64,000 nt of DNA from Oscillospiraceae bacterium. GTDB taxonomy: Bacteria > Bacillota > Clostridia > Oscillospirales > Ruminococcaceae. Each line of letters begins with the position of its first letter. Position 1 is the first letter of the stretch. The notes under the pieces are model-generated. The model was not told the DNA's origin. It saw only the letters and a program-made list of their open reading frames with translations, and ran no database searches. The stretch covers positions 372,001 to 436,000 of the forward strand of contig JAFRTG010000021.1 of assembly GCA_017427265.1 (NCBI GenBank), given 5' to 3'. Both the position numbers and the translations under genes were made by a program. Positions 1-8,159 of this stretch are shown one piece after another.

Positions 1-72
1 TGTGCGAAGGGCTGCCGCCCTTTGGAACCTGCTTGAACCATAACACAGGGCTCCCGCCCTGTGAACCCGGAC
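1..72. repeat. Hairpin-rich repeat fragment
   Basis: Two short perfect hairpins stand side by side: AAGGGC/GCCCTT with loop TGCC, and CACAGGGC/GCCCTGTG with loop TCCC. The first, with its flank GGAACCTGC, is the reverse complement of the 41-bp tandem unit seen again near 36.6 kb, so this is another member of the dispersed repeat set. There is no coding evidence. The window edge cuts the element. Confidence 0.6.
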
Positions 73-331
73 GCGCAGAAAGCTGCGCGGCGACTTCGTC
101 GGCGCTGCGCTTTCTGCGCGCTGCGAATCTCTCTGCGATTCGCCTGGGGACGCCCTCTCTTACAGGGCTTCCCCCTTCCAAAAACGATCCGCAGGATCGT
201 TTTTGAAATTCCCCCTTGCGGTGCGCCTGACGATGGGAGAGTTTCGCACTCTGCGGAGTGCGACTTAGGGCTCTGCCCTAAGAACCTGCCAGCTTTTTGT
301 AAAAAGCTGGACCAAAAACTTTAGTTTGGGG
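73..331 (-). repeat. Module B multi-hairpin repeat, copy B1
   Basis: Full-length module B on the minus strand. Read in its own direction it starts CCCCAAACTAAAGTTTTTGG and carries successive hairpins: AGCTTTTTGTAAAAAGCT, CTTAGGGCAGAGCCCTAAG, CGCACTCCGCAGAGTGCG, AAACGATCCTGCGGATCGTTT, an AGGGC-type stem, GCGAATC/GATTCGC, and a terminal 11-bp stem GCGCAGAAAGC/GCTTTCTGCGC. Other copies keep each stem but with different bases. The open frame inside is not plausible as protein. Confidence 0.85.
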
Positions 332-363
332 CGGGTATGCGTCGGTATTTGCTTTGCGGATAG

Positions 364-727
364 CTTTAGCATTGGGTGAGGTTACGTCACAGAAGCCGCG
401 TCAGCGGCGTGATGGTGAAAAGATGGGGGGCTCCGCTGCCGCCCTCCGGAGGGAATTGGCTGTCGGCACTGCCGACCGGCGGGCTTTAGCCATTGGGAGA
501 AGTTACGTCACAGAAGCCGCGCCAGCGGCGTGATGGTGAAATGATGGGGGAGCTCCGCTGCCGCCCTCCGGAGGGAATTGGCTGTCGGCACTGCCGACTG
601 GCGGGCTTTAGCCATTGGGAGAAGTTACGTCACAGAAGCCGCGCCAGCGGCGTGAATTTGTTTCATTGGGAGAGCTCCGCTGCCGTCCTCCGGAGGGAAT
701 TGGCTGTCGGCACTGCCGACCGACAGC
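364..727 (-). repeat. Three tandem copies of module A repeat (A1-A3)
   Basis: Units begin at 364, 484 and 606 (120-122 bp period). Each reads CTTTAGC(C)ATTGGG, then a conserved GTTACGTCACAGAAGCC, a GCCGC/GCGGC hairpin, the palindrome CCTCCGGAGG, and a GTCGGCA/TGCCGAC hairpin. The last copy stops at the stop codon (728-730) of the leftward coiled-coil gene. Unit size and lack of spacers rule out a CRISPR array. The unit is the same as single copies scattered through the window. Confidence 0.85.
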
Positions 728-1180
728 TTACCACATGGTGTCGCCGTCGTTGTAGCGGGATTCCTCGGCGTCATAGAAGAACCGCTGCACCTCTTCTTTC
801 AGCTTGACAGCACGGTTCCGCGTCTCCGCCGAGAGCACATTCATGTCCTCATAGAGATTGTCCATATCGCGGGAGAGAACGTCGGTTGTTTTGTTGAGCG
901 CAGCGATTGCGTCCTCCTGGTGATCCGCAGATTCATCGAGTGCGTCAGCGCGTTCGGTCAGTGCATCCAGATGCCGCTGAATGCTGCGGAGCGTGTTCTG
1001 AATTGTTTTCTGCTCCTCGCGGAGCTCCTGCTGCGCGTTTTCCAGTGCCGTAACGGTTTCCGCGAGCGTTTTGACGGATTCCGCCGTCCGCAGCAGCTGC
1101 GCGGAGAGCTTTCCGTTTTGCTTTTCGAGTTCCTCGTTCTGGGTTTCCAGCTCTGAAAGCCGGAGTGTCAGGTCGTCCAT
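728..1180 (-). CDS. Coiled-coil protein, last gene of an SOS-box sigma-like operon
   Basis: A 150-aa protein that is almost wholly heptad-like: Leu/Glu/Gln-rich from residue 3 to about 110, then a charged tail. It has no signal peptide or membrane segment, so it is probably cytoplasmic. The ATG at 1180 is chosen because GAGGAGG lies 9 nt upstream; a longer frame would place that ribosome site inside the gene. It lies about 120 bp downstream of the sigma-like gene on the same strand and is probably co-transcribed. A role as partner or anti-factor of that regulator is inference only. The family is not recognised. Confidence 0.75.
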   Translation of the reverse strand: MDDLTLRLSELETQNEELEKQNGKLSAQLLRTAESVKTLAETVTALENAQQELREEQKTIQNTLRSIQRHLDALTERADALDESADHQEDAIAALNKTTDVLSRDMDNLYEDMNVLSAETRNRAVKLKEEVQRFFYDAEESRYNDGDTMW

Positions 1181-1302
1181 GCAGATGCGCCTCCTCATTG
1201 CCGAAATGCCGCGGCTGTCATGCAGCTGCGTATCTGCTACTATTATAAAATATTCGGCAGATGATGTCAAGCGTTTTGCAAAAATTGCGGTCACATCAGG
1301 TG

Positions 1303-1641
1303 TCATTCTGCAATATAATACTGCAGAACATGCCGCAGACGTTCCCGTGCCCGTTTGAGCGTCCGGGAGACGGTCGCAATGTTGACACCGTTCTGCTCCG
1401 CGATTTCACGCATGGTCAGCGTTTCCTCATAATAAAGGTGCAGATATTTGCGCTGACATGGCGTCAGCTCATGTTCCCAGGCCTGCCGGAGCGCTCTGTG
1501 AAGCCTTGTGCGGCCGTTATCCTGTTCCGGAAAGAGCGATTCCTCTGTGCGGCGTGCAAGTCTGCGGACAATTTCCGGGTCGTAGGCAAAAACTTCTTCT
1601 TTCAGGCGCCGCCGCCGGCGCAGTGCACGGGCGATCAGCAC
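1303..1641 (-). CDS. Sigma-70 region-4-like HTH protein
   Basis: About 112 aa. The C-terminal half is a clear sigma region 4 / LuxR-like helix-turn-helix: TPCQRKYLHLYYEETLTMRE, then a turn and a recognition helix containing ATVSRTLKRAR. No region 2 is present, so alone it cannot be a normal sigma factor; it may act as a DNA-binding half of a split sigma or as a phage-type late activator. The start is uncertain: GTG 1641 is nearest, but AAGGAGG lies only 1 nt upstream of it; CTG 1638 or ATC 1635 fit the spacing better, and a GTG at 1674 has no ribosome site. Its start overlaps the stop of the upstream gene, suggesting translational coupling. Confidence 0.8.
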   Translation of the reverse strand: MLIARALRRRRRLKEEVFAYDPEIVRRLARRTEESLFPEQDNGRTRLHRALRQAWEHELTPCQRKYLHLYYEETLTMREIAEQNGVNIATVSRTLKRARERLRHVLQYYIAE

Positions 1642-1910
1642 ACCTCCTTTTCGGCGTAGACGCGGATGCTGCACATCGCATACAGCAGATCGGTATGTTC
1701 TTCACACAGCAGTGCAATGCGTTTTTCGAGTACGGTCTGTGTACGGGCGGATTCTGCTGTTCCGAGTCTGCTGCGCCGCAGCTGCCGGAGCTCGGCGCGC
1801 AGCAGCACAATCCGGCTGTGAACGGACTTTGCTGCCTGTTCATACTGTGCCAGCATCCTTGTATAGGGCATGTTCCTTGCCCACGGCTGGTCTTTTTTGA
1901 CAGTGTACAT
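1635..1910 (-). CDS. Small basic helical protein, first gene of the SOS-box operon
   Basis: A 91-aa protein with a long predicted helix rich in Arg, Leu and Gln (residues 19-80) and Cys near the C-terminus. ATG 1910 has AAGGAGG 8 nt upstream. The stop TGA (1637-1635) overlaps the start zone of the region-4 protein, so the two are probably made together. Similar small helical protein plus HTH pairs occur in phage and integrative-element late-gene regulators; that comparison is from memory and only approximate. A role as the missing core-binding half of a split sigma factor is a hypothesis. No domain is firmly recognised. Confidence 0.75.
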   Translation of the reverse strand: MYTVKKDQPWARNMPYTRMLAQYEQAAKSVHSRIVLLRAELRQLRRSRLGTAESARTQTVLEKRIALLCEEHTDLLYAMCSIRVYAEKEVC

Positions 1911-1939
1911 GATGCATTCCTCCTTGCTGAAACAGAAAA

Positions 1940-1953
1940 AGAACATTCGTTCT
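1940..1953. promoter_or_regulatory. LexA (SOS) box
   Basis: GAACATTCGTTC (1941-1952; GAACGAATGTTC on the minus strand) matches the Gram-positive SOS box core GAAC-RNRY-GTTY. It lies just downstream of the -10 box of the leftward operon, where a bound repressor would block initiation. Confidence 0.7.
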
Positions 1954-1959
1954 ACTCTT

Positions 1960-1988
1960 ATTGTACCAGATTTCCGCTTCTTTGTCAA
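1960..1988 (-). promoter_or_regulatory. Sigma-A promoter of the SOS-box operon
   Basis: On the minus strand TTGACA (1988-1983) and TACAAT (1965-1960) are 17 bp apart. The expected start point falls about 1953, inside the LexA-like box, and the leader to ATG 1910 is about 45 nt. Confidence 0.85.
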
Positions 1989-2415
1989 GCAGTAAACATG
2001 CGCATGTGTAGAAATATGCACATGGAAGTTGTTTTGTGCATCCGCGACCGCTTTTCGGAGTTGTATGCGTACAAGTATGCAATATTTGCGGAATTGGTAT
2101 CTCAAAAAGCGCAAAAAATGCGCAGGGCATGGCGGCGGCATGACCGTACAAGCTGGCGAAAAGCAAGGAAAATGTGCGTTTTTTTGAGTGGATAGGCAAT
2201 AAAAGCGTAGAATAGGAAAAATGCATTGTGCATGTCATACAAATGTAAAGAATATCGCAATTATTGAGGATTATTTGCGGAAATCAGCAAAAAATGCGCT
2301 AGACTTGCGAAAGAAATTGTGCTAAACTAAAATTACAACCGGACGTATAAGGGGGACTTTGCGGCCGGAAAAAGAAAGGCTCTGTAAAGAAGATTATTTT
2401 TAGGGAGGGCTAAAA
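1989..2415 (+). promoter_or_regulatory. Long AT-rich upstream region of the xylanase gene
   Basis: About 430 bp with no credible gene. It is more AT-rich than its surroundings. It holds a CATGTG/CACATG inverted repeat (near 2004-2024), repeated TATGCG/TATGCA-type words, and a weak promoter pair TAGACT-17-TAAACT (about 2300-2329). The ribosome site AGGGAGGG precedes ATG 2416 by 6 nt. The size suggests regulated expression, but no operator can be named. Confidence 0.35.
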
Positions 2416-5151
2416 ATGAAACGAAGACTATTTGGATTGGTCACGGCAGTAGTCATGACGGCTGCATGCTGCGTACCGTCCACAGTAGCGTTCGCGCAGG
2501 ACCAGCAGGACATGGGTACAACGTCCGACGGTTACGATTACGAGCTCTGGAACGAGCGCCATATCGGTAACTGCACGATGACCCCCGGCAAAAACGGCTG
2601 CTTCGAGTGCCACTGGGACGGTATCTTCAACGCACTGTGCCGTATGGGCAAGCGCTGGGGCAAGAGCGCCACAAAGAATGCTGAACAGCATGGCGGCGTT
2701 AAGGTGAACTATGAGGTCAGCTTCCAGTGCCAGGGCAACTGCTACATGTGCGTCTACGGCTGGACAATGAACCCGCTCGTCGAGTACTACATCGTCGAAG
2801 GCTGGGGCTCCTGGAGACCGCCAGGGGGACAGAGCTCCGGCTCCATTCAGGTAGACGGCGCAACTTATGACGTCTACCAGTCCATGCGCTACGACAAGCC
2901 GTCGATCGACGGCAACAAGACGTTCCCGCAGTACTGGAGCGTCCGCAGCCAGAGCAAGATGAGAGTCGGCAGCAACAACATGTCCGGCACCGTTTCGATC
3001 TCTGACCATTTCGCTGCATGGAAGCAGAAGAACTACGACATGAGCGGTGCACTTTATGAAGTTGCACTGAACATGGAAGGCTACGGCGGCGACGCTCACG
3101 ATTCGTCCGCAACCTGTAAGATCACCAAGAACCAGCTGCTGCTGAACGGCAAGCCGATCGACGGCTCTGAGGTCGATGATCCGCCGGCAGGAACAACAAC
3201 AGCACCGAAGCCGGTTGAGCCGGGCGACGGCGTCAACTACTTCAAGAGCACCTTCGAGTCCGGCACAGACAGCTGGAAGGGCCGTGCAAACGCTTCTGTT
3301 GCAGCCGATTCCAATAACTATGCTGAAGGCTCCAAGTCCCTGAAGGTTACCGACAGATCGCAGGATTATTCCGGCGGCGGCATCAGCCTGAGCACTTCGG
3401 AATTTGTTCCGGGCAATTCCTACAGCTTCAGCGCAGCTGCAATGCAGAACAGCGGCAGCGCTGTTGACTTCAAGATGACGCTGCAGTATAACGATGCAAG
3501 CGGCTCCGAGAAGTACGATGAGATCGTAACCAAGACCGGCAAGAGCGGTGAGTGGACAGTTCTCAGCAATACTTCCTACACGATTCCGAGCGGCGCTTCC
3601 GATCTGCTGCTCTACATCGAGACGCCGGGCAGCACGACCGATTTCTACATCGACTCTGTTGCCGGCGCTGTGAAGGGCACCGCAGCAAGCATCGACCTGA
3701 GCAAGGCAAAGGTCGGCGAATCTACTGTTGTTCAGCCGGGCACCACAGCTCCGGATGAGCCGTACACTCCTAAGGGTGACTACAGAGATCACCAGAACAA
3801 CAACTACACCTACGATAAGAACGGTACCGGCTTCAAGGATATCATGGGACCGTACTTCCGTCTCGGTACCTCCGTCAGCGGAAGAGAACTGGGTGACAAC
3901 AACGCAAAGAACTTCATTCTGAAGAACTACAACTCCATCACGCCTGAGAACGAAATGAAGCCGGAGAACATCATCACCGGCGTCAACGGCACCAACGTCA
4001 GCGTCAGCCTGAACAGCTGCTCAGGTCACCTGAGCTTTGCGCAGCAGAACGGTCTCGGCGTCCGCGGCCATACCTTCGTTTGGCACAGCCAGACTCCGGA
4101 CAGCCTGTTCGCCAACGATATGGATACAATGGATAAGCGTATCGAGAGCTTCATCAAGAATACGTTCGATGCGATCAACCGCCAGTATCCGAACCTGAAC
4201 CTCTACGCATACGACGTCTGCAACGAGGTGTTCCGTAACGACGGTGCTTCCGATAAGATGGGTCTCCGCGTGAAGCCGTCCACCAACTCTGACGGCAATC
4301 ACAATTCCCGTTATGCAAATGTCTACGGCGAAGGCAACAACCGTCACATCCTGACTGCTTTCAAGGCCGCAAGAACCTATGCACCGAAGAAAACCAAGCT
4401 CTACCTGAACGACTACAACGAGTACGTTCCGCAGAAGTGCACCAACCTCTGTGATATGGCAAAGGCCATCATGAAGGAAGGCGACTACATCGACGGTATC
4501 GGCATGCAGTCTCACCTTGATTCTCACTATCCGGACAAGAGCACCTATGAGGATGCTGTCAAGAAGTTCATCGCACTGGGTCTCGACGTTCAGATCACTG
4601 AGCTCGACATCACTGCAAACCAGGAAGCCAGCAAGCAGCGCGGTCTGTGGAAGGACATCTTCACGATTGCAATGACCAATGCAAACCACATCTCCAGCCT
4701 GACCATGTGGGGTACCACGGATGAAGTCAGCTGGCGTTCCGGCCAGGGCGGCCCGCTCCTGTTCAAGAACTATCAGCCGAAGGACGCTTACAGAGACGTC
4801 ATCGCACTGGCATCTGAGATTCCGGCTCCGACTGAGGAGACCACCACAAAGACCACGACGACCACGACAACCACTACCACGACCACTGTGACCACGACCA
4901 CCACGACCACCGCGACGACCAAGACCACCCCGAAGGAACAGACCGTTACCATGCTGGGTGACGTCAACCTCGACAAGGCAATCGACGTTTCCGACGCCGT
5001 TCTGCTCGCAAAGTTCGTGGCAAGTGATTCCAGCGCACAGATTACCGATCAGGGTAAGCTCAACGCTGACTGCAACAAGAACGGTCAGCCGGATGACGGT
5101 GATATCACCGCAATTCTGAAGCACATTGCAAGAATTACGATGCTCAGCTGA
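2416..5151 (+). CDS. Cellulosomal bifunctional xylanase GH11-CBM22-GH10-dockerin
   Basis: A 911-aa secreted enzyme for endo-1,4-beta-xylan hydrolysis. Order: signal peptide 1-27 (cut after AFA); GH11 at about 35-245, with nucleophile E123 (PLVEYYIVEGWG) and acid/base E221 (NMEGYGG); a short linker; a CBM22-like xylan-binding module at about 273-420; GH10 at about 470-800, with acid/base E604 (CNEVF) and nucleophile E729 (ITELD); a Thr-only linker 808-838; and a type I dockerin 845-911 with two Ca-binding repeats (GDVNLDKAIDVSDAVLL, then LNADCNKNGQPDDGD). The dockerin implies docking to a scaffoldin cohesin outside the cell. Paired GH11 and GH10 domains recall Ruminococcus flavefaciens XynA-type enzymes. 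It has its own transcription unit, with no xylan genes next to it. Confidence 0.96.
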   Translation: MKRRLFGLVTAVVMTAACCVPSTVAFAQDQQDMGTTSDGYDYELWNERHIGNCTMTPGKNGCFECHWDGIFNALCRMGKRWGKSATKNAEQHGGVKVNYEVSFQCQGNCYMCVYGWTMNPLVEYYIVEGWGSWRPPGGQSSGSIQVDGATYDVYQSMRYDKPSIDGNKTFPQYWSVRSQSKMRVGSNNMSGTVSISDHFAAWKQKNYDMSGALYEVALNMEGYGGDAHDSSATCKITKNQLLLNGKPIDGSEVDDPPAGTTTAPKPVEPGDGVNYFKSTFESGTDSWKGRANASVAADSNNYAEGSKSLKVTDRSQDYSGGGISLSTSEFVPGNSYSFSAAAMQNSGSAVDFKMTLQYNDASGSEKYDEIVTKTGKSGEWTVLSNTSYTIPSGASDLLLYIETPGSTTDFYIDSVAGAVKGTAASIDLSKAKVGESTVVQPGTTAPDEPYTPKGDYRDHQNNNYTYDKNGTGFKDIMGPYFRLGTSVSGRELGDNNAKNFILKNYNSITPENEMKPENIITGVNGTNVSVSLNSCSGHLSFAQQNGLGVRGHTFVWHSQTPDSLFANDMDTMDKRIESFIKNTFDAINRQYPNLNLYAYDVCNEVFRNDGASDKMGLRVKPSTNSDGNHNSRYANVYGEGNNRHILTAFKAARTYAPKKTKLYLNDYNEYVPQKCTNLCDMAKAIMKEGDYIDGIGMQSHLDSHYPDKSTYEDAVKKFIALGLDVQITELDITANQEASKQRGLWKDIFTIAMTNANHISSLTMWGTTDEVSWRSGQGGPLLFKNYQPKDAYRDVIALASEIPAPTEETTTKTTTTTTTTTTTTVTTTTTTTATTKTTPKEQTVTMLGDVNLDKAIDVSDAVLLAKFVASDSSAQITDQGKLNADCNKNGQPDDGDITAILKHIARITMLS
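4839..4932 (+). repeat. ACC/ACG triplet tract coding the poly-Thr linker
   Basis: About 30 consecutive Thr-biased codons (ACC/ACG/ACA/ACT with rare Val, Ala, Lys) form a low-complexity DNA tract between the GH10 and dockerin domains. Such tracts are slippage-prone, so linker length may vary between strains. Confidence 0.8.
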
Positions 5152-5159
5152 TTTTCGGC

Positions 5160-5188
5160 TTGACAAAACCGGATAAATCCTGTATGAT
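5160..5188 (+). promoter_or_regulatory. Promoter of the AIM24 gene
   Basis: TTGACA (5160-5165), 17 bp, TATGAT (5183-5188). It starts 9 bp after the xylanase stop codon. Confidence 0.85.
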
Positions 5189-5216
5189 ATATACAGGAGC
5201 AAATCCAAATCAGAAA

Positions 5217-5252
5217 AAACGGGGTATAGCTTCTGCTGTACCCCGTTTTAAT
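5217..5252 (+). terminator. Hairpin terminator inside the AIM24 leader
   Basis: ACGGGGTA...TACCCCGT stem followed by TTTTA. It is the only good terminator for the xylanase, yet it lies downstream of the next promoter, so AIM24 transcripts must also pass it. Confidence 0.7.
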
Positions 5253-5279
5253 ATTTTACATGAAAAAAGGAGAATGAAT

Positions 5280-5954
5280 ATGCAGTATCAGATTATTGGA
5301 CAGACCGTTCCGGCCGTCGAAATGACGCTGATGTCCGGCGAAACCGTCTTTACACAGTCCGGCGGCATGATCTGGCAGACACCGGGCATCCAGATGAATT
5401 CCAATGCCCGCGGCGGCATCGCAAAAAGCATCGGCAGAATGTTTGCAGGTGAATCGCTGTTCATGACAAATTACACCGCAACGATGGATCAGGTTCGCAT
5501 CGCATTCGGCGCGACGGTTCCGGGATGTATCATTCCGATCAATGTCGGCCAGACGCCGATCATCTGCCAGAAGGGCGCATTCCTCTGTGCAGAGCAGAGC
5601 GTGCAGCTGGATGTGACCTTCACAAAGAAGTTCACGGCAGGTCTGCTCGGCGGCGAAGGCTTCATTCTGGAAAAGCTCTCCGGCGCAGGCATGGCGTTCC
5701 TTGAGGTTGACGGCGATATGGTCGCATATGACCTCGCGCAAGGGCAGGAAATGCTGATTGATACGGGCAATGTCGTTGCCTTTGAAGCAACCGTGAGCTA
5801 TGAAATTACGACGGTCAAGGGCCTGAAGAACGTGCTGTTCGGCGGCGAAGGCCTGTTCCTGACCAAGCTGAGCGGTCCGGGCAGAATCATTCTGCAAACG
5901 CAGAACTTCAACGATTTTGCCGGCAAGATCATAGCAAGAGTTCCGAAGGGATAA
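5280..5954 (+). CDS. AIM24 family protein (TIGR00266-like)
   Basis: 224 aa with the typical double glycine-rich beta-barrel pattern: FTKKFTAGLLGGEGFILEKL at about 121-140, then GLKNVLFGGEGLFLTKLSGPG at the end. AIM24 proteins are widespread in bacteria and of uncertain function (the name comes from a mitochondrial protein). No signal peptide is seen. ATG 5280 has AAAAGGAG 7 nt upstream. It is a single-gene unit with its own promoter, an attenuator-like hairpin in the leader, and a terminator behind it. Confidence 0.9.
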   Translation: MQYQIIGQTVPAVEMTLMSGETVFTQSGGMIWQTPGIQMNSNARGGIAKSIGRMFAGESLFMTNYTATMDQVRIAFGATVPGCIIPINVGQTPIICQKGAFLCAEQSVQLDVTFTKKFTAGLLGGEGFILEKLSGAGMAFLEVDGDMVAYDLAQGQEMLIDTGNVVAFEATVSYEITTVKGLKNVLFGGEGLFLTKLSGPGRIILQTQNFNDFAGKIIARVPKG

Positions 5955-5965
5955 TGAACCGCAGG

Positions 5966-5994
5966 AGGCGCTGATGCTGGCATCGGCGCCTTTG
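5966..5994 (+). terminator. Terminator after the AIM24 gene
   Basis: AGGCGCTGATG, loop CTGG, CATCGGCGCCT, then TTTG. It belongs to the recurring GGCGCTGAT terminator family also found at 8843 and 53385. Confidence 0.85.
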
Positions 5995-6039
5995 CTGTTT
6001 ATAAATCCCGGATCAGCCTCTCCCCGGTGCGCTTTTGCC

Positions 6040-6069
6040 TTGACAGACTGTGCCGGATTGTGGTATAAT
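6040..6069 (+). promoter_or_regulatory. Promoter of the DUF1846 gene
   Basis: TTGACA (6040-6045), 18 bp, TATAAT (6064-6069). Confidence 0.85.
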
Positions 6070-6115
6070 AAACCATGTATGAAAACCGGAATGTCAGTGA
6101 AAGGAAATGAGAATC

Positions 6116-7606
6116 ATGCGTAAGAAGAATATTGCGTTTGACAATGCCAAATATCTGAAAACCCAGTCCGAGCACATCCGTGAGCGGATCAATCAGTTCG
6201 GCGGCAGACTCTATCTTGAATTCGGCGGCAAGCTGTATGACGATTACCACGCTTCCCGTGTTCTGCCGGGCTTTCAGCCGGACAGCAAGCTGCGTATGCT
6301 TCTCCAGATGAAAAAAGAGGTTGAGATTGTCATTGCGATCAATGCATCCGATATCGAGCAGAACCGTACCCGCGGCGACCTCGGCATCACCTATGATACC
6401 GATGTCCTGCGCCTGATCGGCCTGTTCCGCCAGAAGGGGCTGTATGTCGGCAGCGTTGTCATGACGCGCTATACCGGCGAGCCCGCCGCGGACAAGTTCC
6501 AGAAGCGTCTGGAATCGCTCGGCATCCGGGTTTACCGGCATTATCCGATCGAGGGCTATCCGTCCAATCTTTCGCTGATTCTTTCCGCGGAAGGCTTCGG
6601 AAAAAATGAATATATCGAGGTCAGCCGCAAGCTGGTCGTCGTGACGGCGCCCGGCCCCGGCAGCGGCAAAATGGCCGTCTGCCTCTCGCAGATCTATCAG
6701 GAGCATCAGCGCGGCAATGAGGCCGGCTATGCCAAATTTGAGACCTTCCCGATCTGGAATGTGCCGCTCAAGCATCCGGTCAATGTCGCCTACGAGGCTG
6801 CGACGGCCGATCTGAACGACATCAACATGATCGACCCGTTCCATCTGGAAGCGCACGGCAAAACCGCGGTCAATTATAACCGCGATGTTGAGGTTTTCCC
6901 GGTGCTGCGTTCCATGTTCGAGCAGATCTACGGCGATTCGCCGTATCAGTCTCCGACCGACATGGGCGTCAATATGGCAGGCTTCTGCATTGTCAATGAT
7001 GAGGCCGCAAAGACCGCGTCCCGTCAGGAGATCATCCGCCGGTATTATACGGAGCGGTGCAATCTGCGGCAGGGCAAGTGCGATGCTGAAACCGTCAGCA
7101 AGCTCGAACTGCTGATGCAGCAGATGAATCTGACGGAAGAGGAGCGCCCGGTGATTGCAAAGGCGCGTGCGATTGCAGAGAAAACCGGCGAGCCCGCAGC
7201 GGCACTTCAGCTGCCGAACGGCAAGATCGTCACAGGAAAAACCACGGAACTGATGGGTCCGTGCTCGACCATGCTGCTGAACGCGCTGAAATCGCTCGGC
7301 CGCATCAATGATGATATCCTGCTGCTCAGCCCGACCGTCATCGAGCCGATCCAGCATCTCAAGACGGAGCATCTCGGCAACGAAAACCCGCGGCTGCATA
7401 CGGATGAAACGCTGGTTGCGCTTTCGATTTCCGCAGCGACCAACCCGACGGCAGAGCGCGCCATGACGCAGCTGGCCAAACTGCGCGGCTGCGAGATGCA
7501 CTCCACCGTGATTCTTTCGCAGGTTGATGAGCGTACCCTGAAGCGGCTTGGACTGAATGTGACCTGCGATCCGCAGTTCCAGAGCAACCGGCTTTATCAG
7601 AAATAA
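6116..7606 (+). CDS. DUF1846 domain protein
   Basis: 496 aa, the usual full length for the DUF1846 family; recognised from the N-terminal pattern KKNIAFDNAKYLKTQSEHI and from LYLEFGGKLYDDYHASRVLP. The family is cytoplasmic and widespread in Firmicutes; a nucleotide-binding-like motif GPGSGKM is visible around residue 180. Its function is not settled. ATG 6116 is preferred to ATG 6107 because AAAGGA ends 10 nt before the former and only 1 nt before the latter. It has its own promoter; the next genes follow on the same strand without a terminator. Confidence 0.9.
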   Translation: MRKKNIAFDNAKYLKTQSEHIRERINQFGGRLYLEFGGKLYDDYHASRVLPGFQPDSKLRMLLQMKKEVEIVIAINASDIEQNRTRGDLGITYDTDVLRLIGLFRQKGLYVGSVVMTRYTGEPAADKFQKRLESLGIRVYRHYPIEGYPSNLSLILSAEGFGKNEYIEVSRKLVVVTAPGPGSGKMAVCLSQIYQEHQRGNEAGYAKFETFPIWNVPLKHPVNVAYEAATADLNDINMIDPFHLEAHGKTAVNYNRDVEVFPVLRSMFEQIYGDSPYQSPTDMGVNMAGFCIVNDEAAKTASRQEIIRRYYTERCNLRQGKCDAETVSKLELLMQQMNLTEEERPVIAKARAIAEKTGEPAAALQLPNGKIVTGKTTELMGPCSTMLLNALKSLGRINDDILLLSPTVIEPIQHLKTEHLGNENPRLHTDETLVALSISAATNPTAERAMTQLAKLRGCEMHSTVILSQVDERTLKRLGLNVTCDPQFQSNRLYQK

Positions 7607-7657
7607 CCCCGCGGCTTCCGCATGGTCGGGAGCCTGTCGCGGATACGGAGGTGCTTC

Positions 7658-8098
7658 ATGGATCAGGACGCATTGCGCAGTGAACTGGAAAACTGCTCGC
7701 AGGAGGATCTTGCGCTGATACTGGAAACGCAGCAGGAGCTTTATTCTGACGAGGAGCTGGAACAGATCGAATCCCGGCTGACAGCCATGGAAAAAGCTGA
7801 AAAGACAAGCAAACTGGGTGTTTTATGCTATATTCTGAGCTGCGTTGTTCCGTTTTTTGGCTGGGTGCTCGGATGGTTCCTGCTTTCCAATCCCAAGGCG
7901 GAGAGCCGCAAGCTCGGCAGTGACATGGTCATCTGCGGCTGCCTGCCGTTATGCGGGCTCGGCGTGATTCTGAGCGTCATACTGCTGTTTTCGCGGAAAG
8001 AGAGCCGCAGGACGCTTGGAAAACGGTGTATGGCGACCTCGTTTATTTCGCTGATTCTGCTGTCCTTCTGGCTGAGCGGCGGATTCAAGATCGGATAA
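7658..8098 (+). CDS. Small membrane protein of unknown function
   Basis: 146 aa. A soluble, acidic N-terminus (residues 1-45, Glu/Leu-rich, helical) is followed by three hydrophobic segments (about 53-73, 84-108, 123-140). ATG 7658 has GGAGGTG 5 nt upstream. It lies between the DUF1846 gene and thiN on the same strand, with short gaps. The family is not recognised. Confidence 0.75.
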   Translation: MDQDALRSELENCSQEDLALILETQQELYSDEELEQIESRLTAMEKAEKTSKLGVLCYILSCVVPFFGWVLGWFLLSNPKAESRKLGSDMVICGCLPLCGLGVILSVILLFSRKESRRTLGKRCMATSFISLILLSFWLSGGFKIG

Positions 8099-8159
8099 TG
8101 AGCGGACTGCTTTGCGGGGAATCCCGGCGGAGCAGTCCCTGCTGTTTACAGGTGATGAT

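Noticed and set aside
61-324. Small open frame across repeat B1 (and similar frames at 16921, 25322, 36149 and 49103)
   Set aside because: They follow the repeat sequence, change frame between copies, and have no start signals; the copies keep stems, not codons.
364-727. Possible CRISPR array (three regular units)
   Set aside because: Units are 120 bp without spacers and occur singly elsewhere in the window; no cas gene is present.
2428-5208. Long frames opposite the xylanase
   Set aside because: Antisense shadows; the plus-strand product has complete catalytic and dockerin motifs.
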